DNA of 64,000 nt from Basfia succiniciproducens. Lineage in GTDB: Bacteria; Pseudomonadota; Gammaproteobacteria; Enterobacterales; Pasteurellaceae. The notes under the pieces were generated by a model, which saw nothing but the letters and a program-made list of their open reading frames with translations, was not told the origin of the DNA and searched no databases. Below, piece after piece: positions 17,487 through 25,012 of this stretch. A program made the position numbers and the translations under genes. Every line of letters starts with the position of its first letter. The stretch's first letter is position 1. The stretch is taken from NCBI RefSeq assembly GCF_011455875.1, contig NZ_CP015031.1:849405-913404 (forward strand), read 5' to 3'.

Positions 17487-18674
17487 ATGAGTGATATCAA
17501 TGTTGTTCTCGCGGAACTAAAGCGCGGTGTTGATGAAGTTCTTTCTGAAGCAGATTTAATTGAGAAACTGAAAGAAAACCGTCCATTGAAAATAAAATTA
17601 GGCGCTGACCCTACCGCTCCCGATATCCACTTAGGTCATACAGTGGTGTTAAATAAGTTACGCCAATTCCAAAACTTCGGCCATGAAGTCATTTTCTTAA
17701 TCGGTGACTTTACCGGCATGGTAGGCGATCCTTCAGGTAAAAACAAAACCCGTCCGCCGTTAAGCCGTGAAGATGTATTACGCAATGCCGAAACCTATAA
17801 ACAACAAATCTATAAAATCTTGGATCCGCAAAAAACCCGTATCGTATTCAACTCGGATTGGTTAGGTAAATTAGGTACTGAAGGAATGATCCGCTTAGCT
17901 TCTAATTATACCGTTGCGCGTATGTTGGAACGTGATGATTTCAAAAAACGCTTTACCGAAAAACAGCCAATTGCCATCCATGAATTTATTTATCCGTTAT
18001 TGCAAGGCCACGACTCTGTTGCTTTAGAAGCGGATGTTGAATTAGGCGGTACGGATCAAAAATTTAACTTGTTAGTCGGTCGCGAATTACAAAAATCGGC
18101 AGGTCAAAAACCGCAAGTTGCAATGACATTACCTCTTTTAGTCGGCTTAGACGGTGAGAAAAAAATGTCTAAATCCTTGGGAAACTACATTGGCGTAACG
18201 GATGCGCCGAACGATATGTTCGGTAAAATTATGTCAATTTCCGATGATTTAATGTGGGATTGGTACGATCTTCTTTCATTCCGTCCGTTGACAGAAATCG
18301 CTCAATTTAAAGAAGAAGTGAAAAACGGTCGCAATCCTCGCGACGTAAAAATCCTGCTAGCAAAAGAAATTATCGCCCGCTTCCACAGCGAAGCCGATGC
18401 GGATGCCGCGGAACAGGAATTTATTAACCGCTTCCAAAAAGGTGCGATGCCTGATGAAATGCCGGAATTTACTTTTGAAGGTGAAATAGGTTTAGCTAAT
18501 TTATTAAAAGAAGCGGGGTTGGTTGCCTCCACTTCCGAAGCAAACCGCATGGTTCAGCAAGGCGGTGTGAAAATTGACGGCGAAAAAGTCGAAGACGCCA
18601 AAACAACGATTAGCGCCTCAACCCATGTTTACCAAGTGGGTAAACGTAAATTCGCGCGCGTAACCGTTCGATAA
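17487..18674 (+). CDS. tyrS: Tyrosyl-tRNA synthetase
   Basis: A 395-residue class I aminoacyl-tRNA synthetase. The HIGH-type motif appears as 'DIHLGH' near residue 45, and the KMSKS loop as K226-M-S-K-S230. A C-terminal S4 RNA-binding domain (about 335-395) has '[27 protein letters not shown]'. Length and the S4 domain match the TyrZ-like form of Haemophilus rather than the shorter-linker E. coli TyrS. It charges tRNA-Tyr with tyrosine in the cytoplasm. The ribosome site ACAGGAA precedes the ATG. It ends in its own terminator. Confidence 0.97.
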   Translation: MSDINVVLAELKRGVDEVLSEADLIEKLKENRPLKIKLGADPTAPDIHLGHTVVLNKLRQFQNFGHEVIFLIGDFTGMVGDPSGKNKTRPPLSREDVLRNAETYKQQIYKILDPQKTRIVFNSDWLGKLGTEGMIRLASNYTVARMLERDDFKKRFTEKQPIAIHEFIYPLLQGHDSVALEADVELGGTDQKFNLLVGRELQKSAGQKPQVAMTLPLLVGLDGEKKMSKSLGNYIGVTDAPNDMFGKIMSISDDLMWDWYDLLSFRPLTEIAQFKEEVKNGRNPRDVKILLAKEIIARFHSEADADAAEQEFINRFQKGAMPDEMPEFTFEGEIGLANLLKEAGLVASTSEANRMVQQGGVKIDGEKVEDAKTTISASTHVYQVGKRKFARVTVR

Positions 18675-18687
18675 TCAACATTAACCG

Positions 18688-18710
18688 GGGCGTAATATAC
18701 GCCCTTTTTT
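18688..18710 (+). terminator. tyrS terminator
   Basis: GGGCGTA (18688-18694) and TACGCCC (18698-18704) with loop ATA, followed by TTTTTT. Confidence 0.9.
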
Positions 18711-18736
18711 ATGGCTCCCTATTTGAGGAAATGCAT

Positions 18737-19663
18737 ATGACAAACAAAATTTGGGTATTAGGCGATGCCGTGGTGGATTTAATTCCTGACGGAGACAACC
18801 ATTATTTACGTTGCGCAGGCGGCGCACCGGCTAATGTGGCGGTCGGCGTTGCCCGTTTAGGTGTGCCTAGCGCATTTATCGGCCGTGTAGGTAAAGATCC
18901 GTTAGGGGAATTTATGCGCGATACGCTGAATCAGGAAAATGTAAACACCGATTATATGTTGTTAGATCCTAAACAACGTACTTCGACGGTGGTGGTGGGA
19001 TTAACCGACGGCGAACGTAGTTTTACCTTTATGGTGAATCCAAGTGCGGATCAATTTTTACAAATTTCCGATCTGCCGCAATTTCAAGCCGGAGACTGGT
19101 TGCACTGCTGCTCTATCGCCTTAATCAATGAACCGACCCGCAGCGCTACTTTCACGGCAATGAAAAATATCCGTGCGGCCGGCGGTAAAGTATCTTTCGA
19201 TCCGAATTTACGCGAAAGCTTATGGAAATCCCAGGATGAAATGATCGATGTGGTGATGGAAGCGGTAAGCCTTGCCGACGTATTGAAATTTTCAGAAGAA
19301 GAATTAACGCTGTTAACCCATACCGACAGCCTGGAAAAATCTTTTGAAAAAATCACCGCACTTTATCCCGATAAATTGATTATTGTCACTTTAGGGAAAG
19401 ATGGCGCGCTCTATCATCTGCACGGTAAAAAAGAGGTGGTTGCAGGGAAAGCGCTGAAACCGGTAGATACCACCGGTGCCGGCGACGCTTTTGTCAGCGG
19501 GTTATTAGCCGGATTATCACAAACGGAAAACTGGCAGCAACCTGAACAACTCGTTACTATTATTCGCCAGGCCAACGCCAGCGGTGCGCTTGCCACAACG
19601 GCAAAAGGCGCTATGTCGGCATTACCGAATCGGCAACAATTAGCGGAATTTTTAGCAAACTAA
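18737..19663 (+). CDS. scrK: Fructokinase (PfkB family)
   Basis: A 308-residue ribokinase-fold sugar kinase. It matches ScrK strongly: 'KIWVLGDAVVDLIPDGDN', 'CAGGAPANVAVGVARLG', 'FIGRVGKDPLGEFM', 'SFDPNLRESLW', and the catalytic 'DTTGAGDAFVSG' with Asp250. It ends 'GALATTAKGAMSALP'. It phosphorylates fructose to fructose-6-phosphate. The second of two close ATGs (18737) is chosen because GAGGAA is correctly spaced for it and too close for the one at 18731. No sucrose transporter or hydrolase lies beside it, so it may serve free fructose from several sources. Confidence 0.93.
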   Translation: MTNKIWVLGDAVVDLIPDGDNHYLRCAGGAPANVAVGVARLGVPSAFIGRVGKDPLGEFMRDTLNQENVNTDYMLLDPKQRTSTVVVGLTDGERSFTFMVNPSADQFLQISDLPQFQAGDWLHCCSIALINEPTRSATFTAMKNIRAAGGKVSFDPNLRESLWKSQDEMIDVVMEAVSLADVLKFSEEELTLLTHTDSLEKSFEKITALYPDKLIIVTLGKDGALYHLHGKKEVVAGKALKPVDTTGAGDAFVSGLLAGLSQTENWQQPEQLVTIIRQANASGALATTAKGAMSALPNRQQLAEFLAN

Positions 19664-19728
19664 AATTCGCAAAATTTATTCCAAACTCATTCTCCGATTA
19701 TTAATTGCATCAACTTAAAAAGTAAAAA

Positions 19729-19773
19729 TGCAGTGCGTTAAGCGGCCTATGTGAGTGTTCCGCTAAATCTGCA
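19729..19773. other. Nested inverted repeat downstream of scrK
   Basis: TGCAG (19729-19733) pairs with CTGCA (19769-19773), and inside it AGCGG (19741-19745) pairs with CCGCT (19760-19764). This gives a two-part stem with an asymmetric internal loop. No T run follows. It may belong to the scrK 3' UTR. Confidence 0.4.
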
Positions 19774-19835
19774 CGAATTAAAGAACGTTTATATGCCCCT
19801 AATCGGCAGGTTATATCCATTGATTAGTACAGTAC

Positions 19836-19868
19836 AAAAAAGTCCGGCGCTTATCACCGGACTTTTTT
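19836..19868. terminator. Bidirectional terminator between scrK and treC
   Basis: AAAAAAGTCCGG (19836-19847) and CCGGACTTTTTT (19857-19868) form a 12-bp stem with U tracts on both strands. It fits the convergent scrK and treC genes. Confidence 0.9.
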
Positions 19869-19926
19869 ATGCCTAAAAATAGAATTTGGTATAAATATAT
19901 TGTTTTTTATATTTACCGGCTATCTT

Positions 19927-21549
19927 TTAAGCTAGGAAATACAGCGCCTGATAAGGTTTCAACCAAATACCGGAGTCTTCTTGGGGTATATCCGCATAAT
20001 TGTTGATTAACACCTGACCTTGCGGTTTTATTTCGATAAATTGCGGCTGATTGCTCAAATTAGCCGCAACCGTTAACCGCTCAGCGGCAGTCGAACGTTG
20101 ATACAGCCATACGGACTCATGGTTTGGTAACAGATCGTGATAATCGCCGTCGGTTAATACCGCTAATTGTTTACGTAACGCAATCAATTTTTGATAGGTA
20201 TAAAATACCGAATCTTTATCCGCCAACGCCTGTTCGACGTTGATTTGCGGATAATTTTTAGCCACGTCAATCCACGGCGTAGCACTGGTAAAACCGGCAT
20301 TCGGCGAAGCGTCCCATTGTACCGGCGTACGCGAATTATCGCGTGATTTTTGCGCTAAAATTTGCAAAATTTCAACCGCACTTTTTCCCTGATTTTGCAG
20401 AATTTGATAGGCATTCAGGCTTTCTACATCGCGATACTCTTCAATGGAAGAGAAATTCGGGTTAGTCATACCGATTTCTTCGCCTTGATAGATATACGGC
20501 GTACCCTGCATTCCGTGTAATAACATCGCCAGCATTTTGGCGGATACGGTGCGCAATTCGCCTTCATCGCCGAAACGGGAAACAATACGCGGCTGGTCGT
20601 GGTTGCACCAAAACAGCGCATTCCACGCTTTACCATGCATACCCTTTTGCCAGTAGTTGAAAATCGATTTAAGTGCTACATAATCCGGTTTGGCATAAGT
20701 CCATTTTTCACCGTTCGGATAATCTACTTTGAGATGATGGAAATTGAAGGTCATCGATAACTCGGAGCCGTCCAGGTTAGCGTAGCGCTGACAATGTTCC
20801 AGTTTAGTCGAAGACATTTCGCCCACTGTCATCAAGCCGAAAGGTTTTAACGCATTTTGATTCAATTCTTGCAGATATTGGTGGATTTTCGGCCCGTCGG
20901 TATAAAAGCGGCGACCGTCACCCTCAAAATCGTCCTCATATTTTTCCGGCTTGGAAATCAGGTTGACTACATCCAGACGCAAGCCATCCACGCCCTTTTC
21001 CGCCCAGAAACGACAAATATCGTACAGCTCGGCGCGTAATTTAGGATTTTCCCAGTTAAGATCCGCCTGCTCCGGCGCAAATAAATGCAGGTAATATTTT
21101 TGCGCTTTATCCGACCATTTCCACGCATTACCGCCGAATTTGGATTGCCAATTAGTCGGCTGCTCGCGCCAAATATAATAGTCGTGGTACTCGCTGTTCG
21201 GATCTTCGCCCTGCTTAAACCATTGGTGAAAAGTTGAGCTATGATTGAACACCATATCCATCACAATACGGATATCACGCTTATGCGCCTCGGCAATCAG
21301 TTGCTCAAAATCCGCCATCGTACCGTAACTCGGGTCGATATTACGGTAATCGGCGATGTCATAACCGTTATCAATTTGCGGCGAAACATACATCGGAGTA
21401 ATCCAGATACCGTCAATACCCAGAGTTTGCAGATAATTCAAGCGCTTAATAATTCCCTGAATATCACCGGTACCGGAACCTGTCGTGTCCTGAAAACTTT
21501 TCGGGTAAATCTGATAAATTACCCCGTTTTTCCACCAGTTATCGTTCAT
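19927..21549 (-). CDS. treC: Trehalose-6-phosphate hydrolase (GH13)
   Basis: A 540-residue alpha-amylase-family enzyme collinear with E. coli TreC. Visible are 'WWKNGVIYQIYPKSFQDTTG', 'MDMVFNHSS', 'GVDGLRLDVVNLISK' with the nucleophile Asp at about residue 193, 'TVGEMSS' with the acid/base Glu, and 'FWCNHDQPR'. It cleaves trehalose-6-phosphate from the PTS to glucose and glucose-6-phosphate. It lies 326 bases downstream of treB on the same strand, a gap filled by a repeat element. An uptake-signal core lies in-frame near 20370-20385. Confidence 0.95.
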   Translation of the reverse strand: MNDNWWKNGVIYQIYPKSFQDTTGSGTGDIQGIIKRLNYLQTLGIDGIWITPMYVSPQIDNGYDIADYRNIDPSYGTMADFEQLIAEAHKRDIRIVMDMVFNHSSTFHQWFKQGEDPNSEYHDYYIWREQPTNWQSKFGGNAWKWSDKAQKYYLHLFAPEQADLNWENPKLRAELYDICRFWAEKGVDGLRLDVVNLISKPEKYEDDFEGDGRRFYTDGPKIHQYLQELNQNALKPFGLMTVGEMSSTKLEHCQRYANLDGSELSMTFNFHHLKVDYPNGEKWTYAKPDYVALKSIFNYWQKGMHGKAWNALFWCNHDQPRIVSRFGDEGELRTVSAKMLAMLLHGMQGTPYIYQGEEIGMTNPNFSSIEEYRDVESLNAYQILQNQGKSAVEILQILAQKSRDNSRTPVQWDASPNAGFTSATPWIDVAKNYPQINVEQALADKDSVFYTYQKLIALRKQLAVLTDGDYHDLLPNHESVWLYQRSTAAERLTVAANLSNQPQFIEIKPQGQVLINNYADIPQEDSGIWLKPYQALYFLA

Positions 21550-21594
21550 TTTGCTTTCCTTTAAATATTTTTTGATATCTCACTGTACACTTTT

Positions 21595-21844
21595 TGCCAA
21601 ATCTCCCCTAACCCCTCTTTGCTAAAGAGGGGAATTTGATCTCTAAATGTTTTAATTCAGTAAAAATAATCAAATTCGGTAATCTATCAATCCGCTTTCT
21701 ATCCCTCTTTGCTAAAGAGAGAAATTTGATCTCTAGATGTTTTAATTTACTGAAAATAATCAAATTTAGATGAGCCGGCAATCTATAAATCCGCTTTCTA
21801 TCAGTTCCCTTCTTTAGCAAAGAGGGGTTAGGGGAGATTTGGCA
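21595..21844. repeat. MITE-like repeat element in the treB-treC gap
   Basis: A 250-base element with perfect 34-base terminal inverted repeats, left arm 21595-21628 and right arm 21811-21844, both beginning TGCCAAATCTCCCC from outside. Inside are two direct units (21613-21702, 90 bases; 21703-21801, 99 bases) that share the core CCCTCTTTGCTAAAGAG, then 'TTTGATCTCTA' and 'ATCCGCTTTCTAT'. No transposase is encoded. An 88-codon open frame across it is only the repeat translated. A degraded relative is seen at 37698-37725. Confidence 0.8.
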
Positions 21845-21875
21845 GACTAAAAACTTAAAGTGAGAGCTTAACAAT

Positions 21876-23303
21876 TTATTCCAGTGTTCCCGCCGCTTCT
21901 TTGCGTTTATATATTGCCATCGTTAATAAAATCGGCACAATAATCGCAACTAACATCGCAATGGCGAAAGTTCCCCAGAATTGGTGCTGAATCGAAAGAA
22001 TGCCCGGTAAACCGCCGACCCCGATACTGCTTGCCAACACGCCGGCAAATCCGCACACCAATGCCGCACAGGCGGAACCTGTCATCGCGCAAAGCATTGG
22101 GAAACGGTATTTTAAGTTGATACCGTACATTGCCGGCTCGGTAACCCCCAGATAAGCGGAAAGCGCCGCAGGTACCGCTACTTCTCGTACGCTGGCTTTT
22201 TTCGCCATAATTAATACCGCAACTACCGCAGACGCCTGAGCGATATTTGATAAGGCGATTAACGGCCATACGGGCGTACCGCCGATGCTTTGGATCATCT
22301 GCATATCGATGGCAAGTGAAGTCTGATGTACACCGGTAACCACCAACGGCGCATATAAGAAGCCGAATAAAGCGGCGCCGATTGGAGCGAATTCGCCGGT
22401 CATCGCCGCTTTCACCACAAAGGCTACGCCGTTACCGATTTCACGTCCGATAGGACCGATAATGGAATGCGCCAGAAACACCGCTAAAATCAGCGACGTG
22501 ACGGGTACAATGATTAGATTTAAGAAATCCGGCACGATTTTATTTAAGAAACGCTCGATATAGGAAAGAGTTAAGCCCGCCATAATCGCCGGAATAACTT
22601 GTGCCTGATAACCGACTTTTTCAATCGAAAATAAACCGAAATCCCACACTTCCGGAATTTGCGAACCTAACGCATAGGAATTCATCAACTGTGAGGACAC
22701 CAGAGTAACGCCAAGGGTAATACCAAGAATCGGCGAAGTACCCATTTTACGCGCAATCGACCAACAGATACCGACAGGCAGGAAGAAGAAAATCGCCTCG
22801 CCGATAAGCCACAGGAAGCTGTGCATACTCGCCCAGAACGCACTGATATCGACCAGAGTTTTAGTCCCCTCTTCAAACATCTTAATATCGCCGATTACGT
22901 TGCGGAAACCTAAAATCAAACCTCCGCTGATAAGTGCCGGCAATAACGGAATAAAAATATCCGCCATATGGGAAATTAAACTTTCATACCATTTTTGATT
23001 TTTGCGTGCCGCAGCTTTAACCTGCTCCTTATCCACGCTCGCCAAACCGGTCTTTTCCAGTAAAACCTGATAATAATCCCCCACTTCCTGGCCGATAACC
23101 ACTTGATATTGTCCGCCGGTCGCAAAATTAGCTTTCACCATAGGCAACTCTTCGATAGTCTTTGCATCCACTTTACTTTCATCATTTAACACGAATCGCA
23201 GACGGGTAATACAATGAGTTACCGTCGCAATATTTTCCCGCCCGCCGACAGCAACAATTAATTTATCGACATTTTTAGGATCTACTTTATTGATTTTCGC
23301 CAT
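21876..23303 (-). CDS. treB: Trehalose PTS permease, EIIBC
   Basis: A 475-residue PTS protein. The N-terminal EIIB domain (1-about 85) has the phosphorylation Cys31 in 'VTHCITRLRF'. The EIIC domain (about 105-470) has around ten membrane segments and 'GVTEPAMYGINLKYRFP'. No EIIA is fused, so it would use the glucose-type EIIA (Crr) encoded elsewhere. It imports trehalose as trehalose-6-phosphate for TreC. GAGGAATAT precedes the ATG. Its promoter carries a TreR-type operator and a strong CRP-like site. Confidence 0.95.
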   Translation of the reverse strand: MAKINKVDPKNVDKLIVAVGGRENIATVTHCITRLRFVLNDESKVDAKTIEELPMVKANFATGGQYQVVIGQEVGDYYQVLLEKTGLASVDKEQVKAAARKNQKWYESLISHMADIFIPLLPALISGGLILGFRNVIGDIKMFEEGTKTLVDISAFWASMHSFLWLIGEAIFFFLPVGICWSIARKMGTSPILGITLGVTLVSSQLMNSYALGSQIPEVWDFGLFSIEKVGYQAQVIPAIMAGLTLSYIERFLNKIVPDFLNLIIVPVTSLILAVFLAHSIIGPIGREIGNGVAFVVKAAMTGEFAPIGAALFGFLYAPLVVTGVHQTSLAIDMQMIQSIGGTPVWPLIALSNIAQASAVVAVLIMAKKASVREVAVPAALSAYLGVTEPAMYGINLKYRFPMLCAMTGSACAALVCGFAGVLASSIGVGGLPGILSIQHQFWGTFAIAMLVAIIVPILLTMAIYKRKEAAGTLE

Positions 23304-23335
23304 AGGATATTCCTCTAACCATTGAAATCGGCCAA

Positions 23336-23377
23336 ATTATAACCTGCAGAAATAAAGTGTAAATGGGAACGTTCCCA
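23336..23377 (-). promoter_or_regulatory. treB promoter with TreR operator
   Basis: On the minus strand TTTACA (23363-23358) and TATAAT (23341-23336) are 16 bases apart. Directly upstream of the -35 is the perfect palindrome TGGGAACGTTCCCA (23364-23377), which resembles the enterobacterial TreR operator. TreR is encoded next door. Confidence 0.75.
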
Positions 23378-23391
23378 ATTTTATTCAAAAA

Positions 23392-23407
23392 TATGACAGT
23401 GATCACA
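23392..23407 (-). promoter_or_regulatory. CRP site upstream of treB
   Basis: On the minus strand TGTGATCACTGTCATA matches TGTGA-N6-TCACA at 9 of 10 key positions. It is centred about 70 bases upstream of the expected treB start point, a class I position. It would make treB catabolite-controlled. Confidence 0.7.
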
Positions 23408-23411
23408 AAAT

Positions 23412-24350
23412 TTAAGGTTGATGTGTTGAAACCAGATAATGCTCCGTTGAAGATTTTCCCCGTAACTGTCGCATTAATAACTCCACTGCTTTCAGTCCGG
23501 CCTGACAATAGCCGAAATCCAGAGATAAAGCGTTTGGCATCATATACTGCAGCAGTTCGTTATATCCCACATATGCTATCGGGAAAACCCGTCCCGATTG
23601 TTGAGAAAATTTAAACGCGCCTAAAGCAAGCCGACCGGTAGCGCAAACCAGCGCATCCACCGGTCGGGTAAAAAGTTCCGCACAATGCAGGTATGCACTT
23701 TCCGCACTGAGTTCAACCGACACTGAATTCGGACGAATATTATGAGACCGACAAAATTGTAAATAGCTTTGAGTGCGCAGCTTACCTGTTGTTTCGTCAC
23801 TGTCCTGAATACCCAAATAAGCGATTCTACGATGTCCTTGCCGGTAAAGTTCCGTCATCAAGCGAGTAATTGCCTGTTCATCGTCATAATAAACAGAACT
23901 GATATTCGGGTAAGTACGTGCAATCACAACCAGAGAACCCTGCCACTCCCGTACGATTTCAAGAGGTAAAGGAAAAAAACCAAAAAGAATGACGGCATTG
24001 ACCTGACGTTCACGAAAAAGCTGAAAATGATGTCGCACCTGCTCAGCTTCAAAGCGGCTTTCAACTATCAAAGGCGTGATATGTTCAGCCTGCAATGCCT
24101 GTAAAATTGCACGTAAAGTCTGAGATTCACTGCCCGAATCAAGTTTTGAGACAATCACACCTACTACCGGTTCTTGTCCCGCCCGCATGGCTCGAGCGGA
24201 ACGATTAGGCTGAAAACCGAGTCGATCAATCACTCGTTGAACTTTCTCGCGGGTTTCCGACCGCACTTTAGGATCTTTATTCAGTACGCGGGAAACCGTT
24301 GACTTTCCCACATTGCAGAGTTTGGCAATTTCATTAATGGTGTATTTCAT
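23412..24350 (-). CDS. treR: Trehalose operon repressor (LacI family)
   Basis: A 312-residue LacI-family regulator. The N-terminal HTH (1-about 55) reads 'INEIAKLCNVGKSTVSRVLN'. The ligand domain follows the TreR pattern, with 'RSARAMRAG', 'VVGVIVSKLDSGSES', 'VVIARTYPNISSVYYDDEQAI' and 'GHRRIAYLGIQDSDETTGK'. In E. coli TreR is induced by trehalose-6-phosphate. The gene precedes treB on the same strand, and its stop lies beside the treB control region, so treB has its own promoter. Confidence 0.92.
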   Translation of the reverse strand: MKYTINEIAKLCNVGKSTVSRVLNKDPKVRSETREKVQRVIDRLGFQPNRSARAMRAGQEPVVGVIVSKLDSGSESQTLRAILQALQAEHITPLIVESRFEAEQVRHHFQLFRERQVNAVILFGFFPLPLEIVREWQGSLVVIARTYPNISSVYYDDEQAITRLMTELYRQGHRRIAYLGIQDSDETTGKLRTQSYLQFCRSHNIRPNSVSVELSAESAYLHCAELFTRPVDALVCATGRLALGAFKFSQQSGRVFPIAYVGYNELLQYMMPNALSLDFGYCQAGLKAVELLMRQLRGKSSTEHYLVSTHQP

Positions 24351-24647
24351 AAAGGCCTGTCCTAAATATCGGTGTTGTAATTTGTGAACAAAAATTATAC
24401 TTAAAATAGGTTTTTGCCGCTATATAAATAGCTCCTCAAATCCCATCGCCATCTTATACAAAAATCCGATATAACCGAGAATACGCCCTGATTTTAACCA
24501 TAAAAAAGAAAAAATATCATATCCGCAAGAAGTCAATAAACATCACACTTTTGCAATTATTTCTCACCTGATACGGATAAAACCACCATTACGGAAAAAG
24601 TATTACCATACGGAAATGCAATCTAGGTTTCATATTTTCTCACTGTA

Positions 24648-24663
24648 AAGCAAACGTTCTCGT
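24648..24663. promoter_or_regulatory. PurR-like operator
   Basis: AAGCAAACGTTCTCGT matches the PurR consensus ANGCAANCGNTTNCNT at 11 of 12 fixed positions. It is not adjacent to any protein gene start and lies about 100 bases ahead of a candidate small RNA. Confidence 0.45.
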
Positions 24664-24682
24664 CCGTATTTATCAAAAAATC

Positions 24683-24696
24683 TTGACATATATCAA
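24683..24696. promoter_or_regulatory. FNR-like box
   Basis: TTGACATATATCAA matches the FNR consensus TTGAT-N4-ATCAA at 9 of 10 positions. Its first six bases also read as a -35, but no -10 lies at normal spacing, so I prefer the activator-site reading. Confidence 0.5.
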
Positions 24697-24749
24697 TTAA
24701 ATACAAAATCGGGCTTTTCAAGCCAGAACTTTTCCGCTACCATCCGCTT

Positions 24750-24845
24750 CGTCAAGTAATTGCTTGATATTCATAAAGTTCCTAAATAAAATAATCATAA
24801 ATAGCTAAACTACTTTCCTACCACCCTTTATGGGTGGTTTTTTTT
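24750..24845 (+). ncRNA. Candidate small RNA, possibly anaerobically controlled
   Basis: A plus-strand terminator (24820-24845) has no ORF ahead of it. Upstream is a 5' hairpin TCAAG-taattg-CTTGA (about 24752-24767), then a long AU-rich single-stranded stretch, then the terminator stem with eight U: a typical Hfq-dependent layout. A weak -10 (TACCAT, 24738-24743) would put the FNR-like box near -60. The start point is a guess; a longer transcript including the GGCTT/AAGCC hairpin at 24712-24724 is possible. Confidence 0.45.
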
Positions 24846-24848
24846 GTC
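24820..24848 (+). terminator. Orphan rho-independent terminator
   Basis: ACCACCC (24820-24826) and GGGTGGT (24832-24838) with a 5-base loop, followed by seven T. No protein gene ends upstream on this strand. Confidence 0.85.
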
Positions 24849-24946
24849 TGTGTTCTGTTAAAACACTTTTATCCGAATAAAAACCATACTAAATACAAAA
24901 TTTCCGTTTTTTAAACCGCACTTTTATAGTATTTGCTCAACTCCCC

Positions 24947-24975
24947 TTACCAATACATCAATTTTCGAGTAAAAT
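24947..24975 (+). promoter_or_regulatory. Candidate ettA promoter
   Basis: TTACCA (24947-24952) and TAAAAT (24970-24975) are 17 bases apart, giving a leader of about 30 bases before the chosen ettA start. Confidence 0.4.
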
Positions 24976-25012
24976 GCACCGCTAAATTCAGTTAACCATT
25001 ATGGGATTTTAT

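Larger units (their letters stand above)
24351..25012. other. Gene-free region between treR and ettA
   Basis: About 660 bases. The left third, upstream of treR, shows nothing clear. Further right are a PurR-like box, an FNR-like box, two short stem-loops, a strong plus-strand terminator without any ORF ahead of it, and the ettA promoter candidate. One uptake-signal core lies near 24917. Confidence 0.6.

Noticed and set aside
21608-21874. An 88-codon open frame between treC and treB
   Set aside because: It is a translation of the tandem and inverted repeat units; the protein repeats itself and has no ribosome site.
24683-24688. TTGACA as a -35 promoter element
   Set aside because: No acceptable -10 lies 16-18 bases downstream; the full 14 bases fit an FNR box better.
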